Source: Candidatus Hydrogenedentota bacterium
GTDB lineage: Bacteria; Hydrogenedentota; Hydrogenedentia; Hydrogenedentales; SLHB01
Direction of reading: 5' to 3'
Assembly (NCBI GenBank): GCA_019695095.1
Contig: JAIBAQ010000033.1
Coordinates: 1-41,326 of the forward strand
DNA length: 41,326 nucleotides
The translations under genes and the position numbers were made by a program. Positions 34,004 through 41,326 of this stretch are shown here, piece after piece. The notes under the pieces are model-generated. The model worked only from the letters and a program-made list of their open reading frames with translations. It searched no databases and was not told the origin of the DNA. Position 1 is the stretch's first letter; every line of letters starts with the position of its first letter.

Positions 34004-35068
34004 TCAGCGTCGTTTAAGGACTTCCCCGACCGCAATCGCCCGGCCAATCTTGCCGGACTTGTAGACGGCCACCGCGACGTCCACGGCATGGCGTGCGCTC
34101 GACAAGGGGATGGCAGGCTCCGTACCGGTTCGGATGGCCCTGACCAAATCCTCAATGAGTAAGGTATGCCCATCCGCGCTGAGCGCCATGGGGTCCTTGG
34201 CTGTAGAGTCCGCTTTCGCCTTCCCGCCAAAGCGCGCCATCATGCGCGCGCGTTCGGAGGAGGTACCCATTTCATAGGATTCTAGAAGTTGCGCATTCCG
34301 GATGAAACTCCCCTTGGTGCCAAACATGTAAATGCGCTGGGCGCGCTCGGGCACGGCGCAGGTAGTCGTAAACAGAGTGCCCAGGGCGCCCCTTTCGAAT
34401 TGGAGTATCGCCACCGTCTGGTCCTCGGCTTCGATGGCATGATTGTGCACCTTGTAGAACCCGGCGACGCTCTGAACGGGCCCGGCAAACCAGCACATGA
34501 GGTCAAGTGTGTGAATGCCCTGGTTCATGAGGCTGCCTCCGCCATCCCAACGCCACGTGCCGCGCCAGACGCCATGTACGCCCGCAAAGTAGCTGTCAAG
34601 CCGCAGCCAGGGAAGCTGAGCGTGCACCCCGATAACCGTCCCCATCTTTCCCGCGAGAACAGCCTTGCGCAGTTGGGCGTTACAGGGGTCCATGCGCGCC
34701 TGAAAGATGCATCCGCATTTGATGCCTGTGCGGGCCGCGGCGCGCTCAAGCTTGGAAATGCGTTGCGGGGTCACGTCGACGGGTTTTTCCATGAGTATGT
34801 GCTTACCCGCGTTCGCGGCTTCGATGCCGAAATCGGCGTGAGTACCGCTTTCCGTAACGATACTTACGGCGTCGATCGTCGAGTCGCGCAAGACGTCGCG
34901 CCAACGCGGATAGGGCTTCACGTCGAATTCCCTTACGGCCTCCTGAAGGCGTTCGGGATCGTGGTCGCACACGCCCGCGAGTTCCGCGTTCTTTGTGTTG
35001 AGCATAGCGCGGCAGTGGTGAATTCCCATGCCGAGTCCGACGACGACAAATCGAAGTTTGCGTGCCAC
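34004..35068 (-). CDS. Gfo/Idh/MocA-family oxidoreductase
   Basis: NAD(P)-dependent sugar or polyol dehydrogenase-like protein of 354 residues, normal length. The N-terminal Rossmann fold shows VVVGLGMGIHHC (8-19), then SIVTESGTHADFGIEAANAGKHILMEKPVDV with the catalytic-region Lys95 in EKP. The C-terminal half is the mixed sheet that binds substrate (WRWDGGGSLMNQGIHTLDLMCWFAG). The start is a GTG at 35068 with GGGGAG about 10 bases upstream. Repeat copy C begins 33 bases upstream of this start, so its palindrome may fall within the leader. Substrate unknown. Confidence 0.9.
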   Translation of the reverse strand: MARKLRFVVVGLGMGIHHCRAMLNTKNAELAGVCDHDPERLQEAVREFDVKPYPRWRDVLRDSTIDAVSIVTESGTHADFGIEAANAGKHILMEKPVDVTPQRISKLERAAARTGIKCGCIFQARMDPCNAQLRKAVLAGKMGTVIGVHAQLPWLRLDSYFAGVHGVWRGTWRWDGGGSLMNQGIHTLDLMCWFAGPVQSVAGFYKVHNHAIEAEDQTVAILQFERGALGTLFTTTCAVPERAQRIYMFGTKGSFIRNAQLLESYEMGTSSERARMMARFGGKAKADSTAKDPMALSADGHTLLIEDLVRAIRTGTEPAIPLSSARHAVDVAVAVYKSGKIGRAIAVGEVLKRR

Positions 35069-35101
35069 GGTTGCGCACTCCCCTCTTGAAGAGCTTATCC
35101 C

Positions 35102-35281
35102 GCAATTTGCTCCGGCGCATTTGGGCGCCGGCGTAAATTGCCTACGTGCAATACCTCGAGGTTATGCCATGAGGATTTCTCACGAACACACTCTGTTTAC
35201 AGAGAGTTGCCTCCTTATTCGCCGCAAGTTTCGCAAATGCAACTGCTACGAAAGAGTCTCCAGTGTGTTCGTGAGAAATCC
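35102..35281 (+). repeat. Bipartite palindromic repeat, copy C (most complete)
   Basis: First palindrome 35102-35141 (40 bp; 15 of 17 positions pair, 6-base centre), a 31-nt spacer 35142-35172 with TACGTGCAA and GAGGTTATGCCATGA, and a second part 35173-35281 (109 bp). Its inverted ends, GGATTTCTCACGAACACACT at the left and CAGTGTGTTCGTGAGAAATCC at the right, match at 19-20 positions. It lies between two divergent genes, like copy A. Confidence 0.9.
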
Positions 35282-35421
35282 GGACCATCCCCCCGAAACG
35301 GATGACCCATGATAAGACTTCTATGTGACGAACGCGAATGATATGGGCAGTCAATTCGGCACGAGCTAAAGCGCGCGACTCCCCGGCAAGCACCTTTCCC
35401 TATGCAACGCGCCGTCGAAAA

Positions 35422-35451
35422 TTGCCCCCAACCCTCGGCAGCCGCTACAAT
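35422..35451 (+). promoter_or_regulatory. Probable promoter of the J-like gene
   Basis: TTGCCC (35422-35427), an 18-base spacer and TACAAT (35446-35451), 35 bases before the start codon. It lies outside repeat copy C. The bases between 35282 and 35421 hold no other feature I can name. Confidence 0.55.
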
Positions 35452-35486
35452 GACGAGCTTGACGGAATTCCAGAGGTGATAGTTAG

Positions 35487-36071
35487 ATGGCAGACAAACC
35501 TGGTTATGTGAACTACTTCGAGGTCCTCGAATTGCCGGAAGACGCGAAGCCGGGCGAGGTGCGCAAGAACTACAAGCGCAAGATGAAGGACCTGTTGTTC
35601 GAGATCGGCGGCGTGGAGATTACGGAAGAGAAACGCGCTCGTTATCTTCTCGAAATGGCGAAGCTAAATGCCGCGTTGTGCGTATTGCGCGAAAACGACG
35701 TGCGCGATGAGTATTGGAGCGCGCGAAACGATCTCATGGCGTTGGAGGATCGGTGGGCGGGCGCCGTCGCCGAGAAAGCTCCGAATGCGGAAGACCTCCG
35801 GAAAGAGTATGACACGAAGATCCGCGATTTCCTCGCCAAGTACGTCGAAGAATTGATGCTCGCGGCGGGCCGCGACAAGGAATGCGTGGAGGCGAGTCAG
35901 TGGGACTCCAACCACGAACGCCACGCCTCTCGAATCTTGAGGCATTACCGCCATGTGCTATACCACCAGATTCTGGAGCGTCTACCCTTTACAGAGGTGA
36001 CACCGCCCCATGTCGATTGGACGGAGCGCGGTAAGTTCGTTAAATCGGTCTTGGCAGGGGAGGTGCGCTAA
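35487..36071 (+). CDS. J-domain-like protein lacking HPD, function unknown
   Basis: Cytoplasmic protein of 194 residues with AGAGGTG upstream of its ATG. Residues 8-80 read like a degenerate DnaJ J-domain: NYFEVLELPEDAKPGEVRKNY, a basic helix, then LEMAKLNAALCVLRENDVRDEYWSAR, which matches J-domain helices I, II, III and IV. The HPD loop that activates Hsp70 is absent; LLFEIGGVEITEEK stands in its place, so it cannot be a normal Hsp70 cofactor. The rest is helical and not recognised. The next gene starts 2 bases after its stop and probably works with it. Confidence 0.7.
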   Translation: MADKPGYVNYFEVLELPEDAKPGEVRKNYKRKMKDLLFEIGGVEITEEKRARYLLEMAKLNAALCVLRENDVRDEYWSARNDLMALEDRWAGAVAEKAPNAEDLRKEYDTKIRDFLAKYVEELMLAAGRDKECVEASQWDSNHERHASRILRHYRHVLYHQILERLPFTEVTPPHVDWTERGKFVKSVLAGEVR

Positions 36072-36073
36072 TC

Positions 36074-37186
36074 GTGGGACTGTTTCGTAAGAAAGCCGTA
36101 ACCGCTCATAAGGTGGTTGACTACGAAAAGCTGGCGAAGGCCTTGGCAAAGGCCGTTTACGACGGCGATATCGTGAACTTTCGCCTGCTGTTCCTGCCAT
36201 TCTCGCCCGCGCGCGAGGAATCGAGTGAGCGGTTCGAGTCCGAGAAGTACGCCTATCTTCTTCCGGATGCGGACACGGAAGGAACGCGCGCGTTCAGGGA
36301 CGTGCTTGCGCTCGTCAAGCAGGACAAGATCTGGAGTCATATCCTGAGCGAACTCAAGGCTAACCGGCCCGCGCAGATGCCGTGGGAGTTGATTCTCGCG
36401 CTGGGCGACAATGCCGTCCGCACGGGAAAGTACACCAGCGCCGCGCAATGCTACGAGATGTTGCGTGTCCGGCCGAAGCTCCAAGAAGAGTTCTTTGTCC
36501 AGGCAGACGAGTCTCTTGAAGCAGGCAAGATCGACAAGGCCGTGTCCGGCTACGTCGTCGCAACCGGGCTCGAGTACAACTACGCGGCTTTCCCCGAACC
36601 CCTGCCAATGGTATTGAACTTCCAAACGCATGCGCTGATGCTCCACGGAGTTTATCCGGAGAAACCCGAAGACTGCGTCGCGTTGCAGGAACCCGAGTCG
36701 TTTGTCCGGACTGCGCTGACATACTTGCTGGGCGACAGCAGGGCGGCCGCCAGGCTGGAAGGCCGGCCGCTCAACACACGGCTGGCGTTCCTGGAGCAGC
36801 TTGTTCGCTACCGCGACCCAAACTGGCCGGACTTCGTTCATCGCTATCGCGAAGCCTGTAAGAAAATGACCGAATTCGACAAGCGCATTTCTCAGGCGAA
36901 GTCTGAAGCGGGACGGGGTGCGAGTCTTGCAGATGAGATTGCGGAACTTCTGGGTGACGACCCGAGTACAATTCCCGCGATGCTCCTGGGCCGCAGTATT
37001 CCGTCCGGGGAATGGTGGCAGTACATAAAAGAGTTAGCTTTTGTGCACCCGCCGTCCGTGTTGTTTGTGTCCCGGCAGCTTATCGGCCCCAAAGAGATTG
37101 TTGTTCCCCGGTACCGCGGCGATTCCCCGGTACCGCGGACGCTGGGTCTGCTGGCCGGTCCGGATGGGAAACCGACTCTGTCCTAA
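36074..37186 (+). CDS. Protein of unknown function with a central helical-repeat (TPR-like) part
   Basis: Protein of 370 residues starting at a GTG with GGGGAGG inside the end of the preceding gene. I do not recognise its family. No signal peptide or membrane segment is seen. Residues ~105-180 have TPR-like spacing (ELILALGDNAVRTGKYTSAAQCYEMLRVRP and QADESLEAGKIDKAVSGYVVATGL), and the end is a basic/coil region followed by a Pro/Gly-rich tail. Its near overlap with the J-like gene suggests a shared role, possibly as a protein-protein scaffold (inference). Confidence 0.72.
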   Translation: MGLFRKKAVTAHKVVDYEKLAKALAKAVYDGDIVNFRLLFLPFSPAREESSERFESEKYAYLLPDADTEGTRAFRDVLALVKQDKIWSHILSELKANRPAQMPWELILALGDNAVRTGKYTSAAQCYEMLRVRPKLQEEFFVQADESLEAGKIDKAVSGYVVATGLEYNYAAFPEPLPMVLNFQTHALMLHGVYPEKPEDCVALQEPESFVRTALTYLLGDSRAAARLEGRPLNTRLAFLEQLVRYRDPNWPDFVHRYREACKKMTEFDKRISQAKSEAGRGASLADEIAELLGDDPSTIPAMLLGRSIPSGEWWQYIKELAFVHPPSVLFVSRQLIGPKEIVVPRYRGDSPVPRTLGLLAGPDGKPTLS

Positions 37187-37215
37187 CTCCTTGGTGAAAT
37201 TGGAGAAACACGCTC

Positions 37216-37842
37216 TTGGCGCTGCTCATAGACCTGCACCTCCACACGAGCCGCTATTCCCGTTGCAGCGTCATTCCGCCCGAACGGCTAATCGACCAGG
37301 CCGTAAATGCCGGCTTGGATGGGGCCGTAATCACCGAGCATCATGTACAATGGAGCTTGGACGAGTTGGAAGAACTGCGAAAAGCATCCAGCCATCCGGG
37401 ATTTCTGTTGCTGGCGGGATTCGAGTACACGTCCCGCAAGGGAGATCTGCTCATTTATGGCGTGGATGCCCAGGAGGTAAGCCGGTTCGAGCCGTGCTGG
37501 CCACCGGAGCAGGCCGTAGCGCTGGCAACCGAACTGGGTGGCGTGTGCATCGCGGCGCATCCGACGCGGGCCGGACTTGGTTTCGACACGGGTATCGCCC
37601 AATTGCAGTTGGCGGCACTTGAGGTGCGTAGCGTAAACCTGCAACCGCATGAGCAACGGATGGCGGTGAAATTGGCGGAAGCCATTGGAGCGAGACAAGT
37701 TGCGTGCAGCGACGCACACACCATCCAGGATGTCGGGCGTTTTGCGACCGAATTTGATATGGTTATACGGGACATAACGGATTTGCGTACTGCGTTGACG
37801 CATGGTAGATTTCGAGTGGCGGAACATCGCGTGTCCGCATAA
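37216..37842 (+). CDS. PHP-domain metal-dependent phosphoesterase
   Basis: Protein of 208 residues, near the usual size for small PHP phosphoesterases. The metal ligands are visible in DLHLHTSRYS (His8, His10), VITEHH, GFEYTSRKGD, CIAAHPTRAG and CSDAHT. Members hydrolyse phosphate esters such as nucleoside or sugar phosphates; the exact substrate cannot be read from sequence. It starts at a TTG at 37216 with GGAG about 11 bases upstream. It sits 29 bases after the unknown gene and 14 before the first signal peptidase. Confidence 0.88.
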   Translation: MALLIDLHLHTSRYSRCSVIPPERLIDQAVNAGLDGAVITEHHVQWSLDELEELRKASSHPGFLLLAGFEYTSRKGDLLIYGVDAQEVSRFEPCWPPEQAVALATELGGVCIAAHPTRAGLGFDTGIAQLQLAALEVRSVNLQPHEQRMAVKLAEAIGARQVACSDAHTIQDVGRFATEFDMVIRDITDLRTALTHGRFRVAEHRVSA

Positions 37843-37856
37843 AGGATGGAATCAGC

Positions 37857-38534
37857 GTGAGTGCAAGCGACCCTAGGGACGGGGCTGCTGCTCCGGTTCA
37901 GCCGCAACAGACGGCATCTCAGGAAGTGAAACGCGAGGTCGTCGAATTCGTCAAGACGGTCGCGTGGTTTTTGCTTCTCTTTTTTCTTCTCAAGAGCTAT
38001 GTGATTGAAGGCTATGAAGTGCAAGGGCCTTCCATGGAACCTACGCTCATCAATCAAGAACGAATCCTCGTCTTGAAGTTTCCGCATTGGTTGAGTCAGA
38101 AGAGTTGGTTCAGCGGAATCGATGCGATCAAGCCCGGTGATATCGTCGTGTTCGACAGCACCGATGAGGCGCACAAGCGGTATGTGAAACGTGTAGTAGC
38201 CGAAGGCCCGAAATACGACGTCGGCAACACGGTCATCGCAAGCAAGGAAGGGGACAGCCCTGGCGAGACTGTGCCCGTCCAAATCAAGACAGGTCAGTTG
38301 TTTGTCAACAACCGGCGTGTGGATGAAACCTACCTGCCCAGAGAAATCGGCGAACCGTTTCAGTCGACCGAACGCGACGAGGTGAAGTTACGCGCTGGCG
38401 AATATTACGTTCTTGGCGATAACCGAAGAATCAGCAAAGATAGCCGTAACTTCGGGCCAATAGACGACCGGCGCGTCATCGGCAAAGCGATCCTGCGTTT
38501 TTGGCCTCTCAGCAAGTTCGGCCTCCTGAATTAG
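37857..38534 (+). CDS. lepB: Signal peptidase I (first of two tandem copies)
   Basis: Inner-membrane serine peptidase that removes signal peptides from exported proteins; 225 residues. One N-terminal membrane helix (about residues 33-47, TVAWFLLLFFLLKSY) is followed by the catalytic domain with nucleophile Ser59 (QGPSMEPTL) and general base Lys111 (RYVKRVV). Box D/E are present: GEYYVLGDNRRISKDSRNFGP and VIGKAILRFWPLSKFG. Start is GTG at 37857 with AAGGATGGA upstream. The copy at 38789 is close in sequence over the whole catalytic domain, so the pair arose by gene duplication. Confidence 0.95.
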   Translation: MSASDPRDGAAAPVQPQQTASQEVKREVVEFVKTVAWFLLLFFLLKSYVIEGYEVQGPSMEPTLINQERILVLKFPHWLSQKSWFSGIDAIKPGDIVVFDSTDEAHKRYVKRVVAEGPKYDVGNTVIASKEGDSPGETVPVQIKTGQLFVNNRRVDETYLPREIGEPFQSTERDEVKLRAGEYYVLGDNRRISKDSRNFGPIDDRRVIGKAILRFWPLSKFGLLN

Positions 38535-38788
38535 TCCGTGATGTGAACCGGAAAAACTGAGCGCCAGCGCAAAGTCCGGTTCGGCTATTTTCAAGTACTT
38601 ACCCACGGGCATGCGGTTCCATTTCGGTCCCGACTCGGGCTCGGTGCCTCCAAATCCCACGCCCGAGAGGCGTTTTCAGGTGGAATATGATATGGTACTC
38701 CGCACAGGTACCAATTTGCGCCCTATGCCGCTTTTGATGTTGGCAGTCCAGCGCAAACCAATACGTGTGAAATAGGACGATTTCCAGA
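38535..38788. other. 254-base spacer between the two signal peptidase genes
   Basis: A hairpin GAACCGGA/TCCGGTTC (about 38545-38582) with an interior GCGC pair lies early in the spacer, but no T-run follows. No promoter is clear and no reading frame is convincing. It is longer than other gaps in this gene series. Confidence 0.35.
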
Positions 38789-39457
38789 GTGACTCCCACT
38801 AACCCTCTGCCCGAAGCTTCCGCTCCCCATCTGCCCGCTTCTTCGGAAGCCAAGCGAGAGGCCGTGGCGTTCGTCAAGACAGTCGCCGGTTTCCTGTTGT
38901 TGTTCTTTGTGCTTAGGACCTTTGTAATCGATAGCTACGAGGTTCAGGGCGCTTCGATGGAACCAACGTTGACGAACGGTGAGAGCATCCTCGTGCTTAA
39001 GCTTCCTCATGTTTTGAGTCACAGCGGTTGGTTCGATGGAATCGAGGCACTCAAGCCCGGCGATATCGTAGTTTTCAAGAGTAAATACGATGCCGACGCG
39101 CGCTATGTGAAGCGCGTGGTCGCGAAAGGCCCCAAACTCGACGCAAGCAACACCGTCATCGCAGGAGTAAAGGGTGAGTCTTCCGGCGAGCAGGTCTCCG
39201 TGGCCATCAAGACACAACAGCTTTTCGTCAATAACCGGCTTGTCGAAGAAGACTATCTTCCGTCTGAAGTTCACGAACGATTCCTCGCAACAGACCGTGA
39301 CGAAACCAACTTGCGCGCCGGCGAATACTACGTGCTTGGCGACAATCGCTGCCCGAGCAAAGACAGTCGCAGCTTCGGTCCCGTCGACGATCAAGAAGTG
39401 ATCGGCAAAGCCATCCTGCGGTTCTGGCCGCTGAGTAAGTTCGGCGTGCTCAAGTGA
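38789..39457 (+). CDS. lepB2: Signal peptidase I (second tandem copy)
   Basis: Paralog of the preceding enzyme, 222 residues, same architecture: membrane helix (about 31-45, TVAGFLLLFFVLRTF), Ser56 (QGASMEPTL), Lys108 (RYVKRVV) and the GEYYVLGDNRCPSKDSRSFGP / ILRFWPLSKFGVLK end. Differences lie mostly in the exposed region between boxes, for example KSKYDADARY against DSTDEAHKRY, and a Pro-to-Ala change next to the catalytic Ser. Both keep all catalytic residues. The GTG start has AGGA upstream. Its stop overlaps the start of the next gene by 4 bases. Confidence 0.94.
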   Translation: MTPTNPLPEASAPHLPASSEAKREAVAFVKTVAGFLLLFFVLRTFVIDSYEVQGASMEPTLTNGESILVLKLPHVLSHSGWFDGIEALKPGDIVVFKSKYDADARYVKRVVAKGPKLDASNTVIAGVKGESSGEQVSVAIKTQQLFVNNRLVEEDYLPSEVHERFLATDRDETNLRAGEYYVLGDNRCPSKDSRSFGPVDDQEVIGKAILRFWPLSKFGVLK

Positions 39458-40260
39458 ACACGATCTTCTTCTCCGACGTTCACCTCAATGTCGCTGAGGA
39501 CGGTAGGGAACGAATGGCGCAGTTTGCGCGGTTTCTTCGCCGTATTGATCCCGCGTGCACCGAACGTGTGGTGGTTGTGGGCGATTTGTTCGACTTCTGG
39601 TTCGAGTATGAGCACGTCATCTTCTCGGGATACTTCGATGTTCTCCGCGCGTTTGCCGATCTTGCGGATGCGGGCGTCGAACTGTACTTCTGCTGTGGCA
39701 ATCACGATTTCTGGGCGGGCCGCTTCCTAAGGAACCATCTCAAGTTCTCTATTCACACCAGTCCGCTAACCCTTCAACTGGGTCCGCATCGCGTTCAATT
39801 GGTGCACGGAGATGGAATCGATCCCAAGGACCGGGGTTACCGCGTCTATAAATGGATCGCGAGGGCGCGGCCGGTGGTGTGGCTGTTCAGTCTGCTGCAT
39901 CCCGATTGGGCCATGGCGCTGGCACAGGCAGTGGCGCGCGGCAGCCGGCACATGTTCAAGGCGGACGACGTCAGCCAGGGATCGCAGGTCAGACCGCTGC
40001 AAGCCTACGCGAAGGCGACGCTTGCCAAGGGCGATGCGGACGTCGTGATGTGCGGGCACTCGCACTATCCCGTCATGGAAGAACACCCAACACCCTCAGG
40101 CGCGGGACTCTACATCAACACAGGGGATTGGCTCTTCCACCGCTCCTACGTGGAGTGGGATGGCGAACGGTTTTCGATTCGTTCATTTGAAGAAGGGGAA
40201 GGTTCCCTTGGCCCACCACGCGCCGCCCGTGAAACACAACACGCCGTAGAGCAGCACTAG
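39454..40260 (+). CDS. lpxH: LpxH-like UDP-2,3-diacylglucosamine hydrolase (metallophosphoesterase)
   Basis: Calcineurin-like phosphoesterase of 268 residues. Metal-binding motifs are SDVHLN (7-12), GDLFDFWF (43-50), GNHDFW (82-87), VHGDGID and CGHSHYP, in LpxH order. LpxH cleaves UDP-2,3-diacylglucosamine to lipid X in lipid A synthesis at the inner membrane. The FDFWFEY and HGDGID neighbourhood supports LpxH/LpxH2 over general phosphoesterases. Its start GTG overlaps the signal peptidase stop by 4 bases (GTGA). Its last 26 codons overlap the convergent PP2C gene. Confidence 0.85.
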   Translation: MNTIFFSDVHLNVAEDGRERMAQFARFLRRIDPACTERVVVVGDLFDFWFEYEHVIFSGYFDVLRAFADLADAGVELYFCCGNHDFWAGRFLRNHLKFSIHTSPLTLQLGPHRVQLVHGDGIDPKDRGYRVYKWIARARPVVWLFSLLHPDWAMALAQAVARGSRHMFKADDVSQGSQVRPLQAYAKATLAKGDADVVMCGHSHYPVMEEHPTPSGAGLYINTGDWLFHRSYVEWDGERFSIRSFEEGEGSLGPPRAARETQHAVEQH

Positions 40261-41112
40261 GAAGAACCAGAACAGATTCGCTCCGCGCTTCTTGGAGAAG
40301 GCGAGCAACCTGCGGCGGATCACGGTCAATAAGCTGGGAGATATATCAGCGACAATCACCGTGATGTTGTCGCGGCCGCCATTGTCGTTGGCAAGATCTA
40401 TCAAGCGGTGCGCGATATCCGCCGGGGCGCTCCCGTTGGCGAAGACGTTGAGGATTTCAGAATCCTTCGCCATGTTGATAAGACCGTCGGTGCACACAAG
40501 CAGGGTATCGCCAGGCACGACGTGCCAAATATACGTGTCGATATCGACTGCGGGGTGCGTGCCTATGCTTCGAGTGACCACATGGCGCCGCATGTCGGAC
40601 TCCGCTTCGGCCTTGGTCATGAGCCCCTGCTTCACCTGTTCGTCGACCCAGGAATGGTCTTCAGTCTTGGCGATGATTTCGCCGTCACGCAGGTGATAGC
40701 ACCGGGAATCGCCGACAGTGCCAATGTAGACTTTTCTAGGCGTGACCACTGCGGCAATCAGGGTTGTGCCCATGGGCCGCCCTGATGTGATGAGATCCTG
40801 ATTGGTGCGGAAAATGGTCTCGTTTGCCCTGCGAATGCCTTCGCGAATGACGGGGAGCAATCCCTGGTCTTCTTCCGCGTCTGCGGCCGGAGCGGGAGGA
40901 ACCTCCTTCAGGATGTCCTTGATAACGGACACGGCGAGCTTGCTGGCGATCTCACCACCCTCATGACCGCCGAGTCCGTCGGCGACGCACAGGAGCGCCC
41001 CGTCTCGAAACAACTGTAACCCCGGCGTGTCTTCGCGAAACACGCCGTAGAAGTCTTCGTTGTTGCGCTTACGCTTTCCGATATCCGTCTGGGCTGCTAT
41101 GTCAATTCGCAT
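40183..41112 (-). CDS. PP2C-family Ser/Thr protein phosphatase with C-terminal membrane anchor
   Basis: Metal-dependent protein phosphatase of 309 residues (PrpC/Stp type). Catalytic acids are in NNEDFYGVF (Asp20), CVADGLGGHEGGE (Asp45), CTDG and DNITVIVADIS. After the ~260-residue domain a membrane helix (NLFWFFLVLLYGVLCFTGGAWW) ends the protein, so the phosphatase faces the cytoplasm from the membrane. It reverses Ser/Thr phosphorylation by Hanks-type kinases; no kinase gene is in the window. The ATG at 41112 has GGGGAC upstream. The 3' end overlaps the LpxH-like gene on the other strand by 78 bp. Confidence 0.92.
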   Translation of the reverse strand: MRIDIAAQTDIGKRKRNNEDFYGVFREDTPGLQLFRDGALLCVADGLGGHEGGEIASKLAVSVIKDILKEVPPAPAADAEEDQGLLPVIREGIRRANETIFRTNQDLITSGRPMGTTLIAAVVTPRKVYIGTVGDSRCYHLRDGEIIAKTEDHSWVDEQVKQGLMTKAEAESDMRRHVVTRSIGTHPAVDIDTYIWHVVPGDTLLVCTDGLINMAKDSEILNVFANGSAPADIAHRLIDLANDNGGRDNITVIVADISPSLLTVIRRRLLAFSKKRGANLFWFFLVLLYGVLCFTGGAWWAKGTFPFFK

Positions 41113-41326
41113 GGATGTCCCCGCGACCTACGAGCGAACGATACCAAAGCGGCCCGGTGTGTGGCAACCCCCATACAGCATGCTAATGCACCCAAGCGGC
41201 GAATCCTGCACAGACGAGGGGAGAAGGACGGATGCGCTGGCTTAGGAAGACCGGTACTCTTTTGTGGGCGCTCGCTTGAAACTGACCGCCGCGGAAACAC
41301 GGTTGATACGAAATTGGCCTAAACGG
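41113..41326. other. Right-edge region, no gene recognised
   Basis: The promoter of the phosphatase gene should lie here on the minus strand. No well-spaced hexamers, hairpin or coding frame with a recognisable product was seen. Confidence 0.35.

Overview
The window is a chromosomal stretch of a high-GC, diderm (Gram-negative type) bacterium. An OmpA-family protein with an outer-membrane peptidoglycan-binding domain, an LpxL/HtrB-like acyltransferase and an LpxH-like phosphoesterase point to an LPS-type envelope. A V/A-type ATPase, a prepilin-like protein with a C-terminal 'YLDGHVKF' signature, a DUF6259-like glycosidase and formylglycine-generating-enzyme-like domains suggest the Hydrogenedentota / Planctomycetes-neighbour part of the tree. 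That placement is inferred from gene content, not measured. No rRNA, tRNA, CRISPR array or insertion sequence was recognised.

Layout. 1-9000: an exported repeat-rich protein of unknown function closed by a strong terminator, an acyl-CoA synthetase, a DUF1080-like secreted protein, a membrane-anchored SGNH hydrolase, then a minus-strand pair of AAC(3)-family acetyltransferase and a large secreted glycosidase-like protein. 9200-11150: three small exported or pilin-like genes on the plus strand. 11370-15970: a minus-strand run of a Xer recombinase, a glycosidase-like/FGE-like fusion and a DegT-family aminotransferase. 16260-19080: OmpA-like protein and aspartyl-tRNA synthetase, divergently transcribed, each with a recognisable sigma70-type promoter. 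19160-20090: an alpha/beta hydrolase. 20094-21189: 1.1 kb without a convincing gene, holding two repeat copies in opposite orientation.

21190-30274 is a ten-gene V/A-ATPase operon in the order G/H-like, I, K, E, C, F, A, B, D, with a PTS EIIA-type gene overlapping the last subunit by one base. It encodes a rotary H+ or Na+ pump/synthase and possibly a phosphorylation-responsive regulator. 30447-32813 carries a beta-CASP MBL nuclease-like protein and the lipid A acyltransferase. 32911-35068 (minus) holds a stand-alone E2 acyltransferase core and a Gfo/Idh/MocA oxidoreductase separated by a perfect 18-bp palindrome. 35487-40260 (plus) is a series of closely spaced genes: a J-domain-like protein without HPD, a protein of unknown function, a PHP-domain protein, two tandem signal peptidases I and the LpxH-like enzyme. 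The last of these converges on, and overlaps by 78 bp, a membrane-anchored PP2C phosphatase.

The least explained structure is a two-part palindromic intergenic repeat: a 40-bp imperfect palindrome, a fixed 31-nt conserved spacer and a 98-109-bp unit with about 20-bp inverted ends. There are three near-full copies (around 4532-4695, 20732-20900 and 35102-35281) and one internally deleted copy (20273-20342). It looks like a non-autonomous mobile element or REP-like family.
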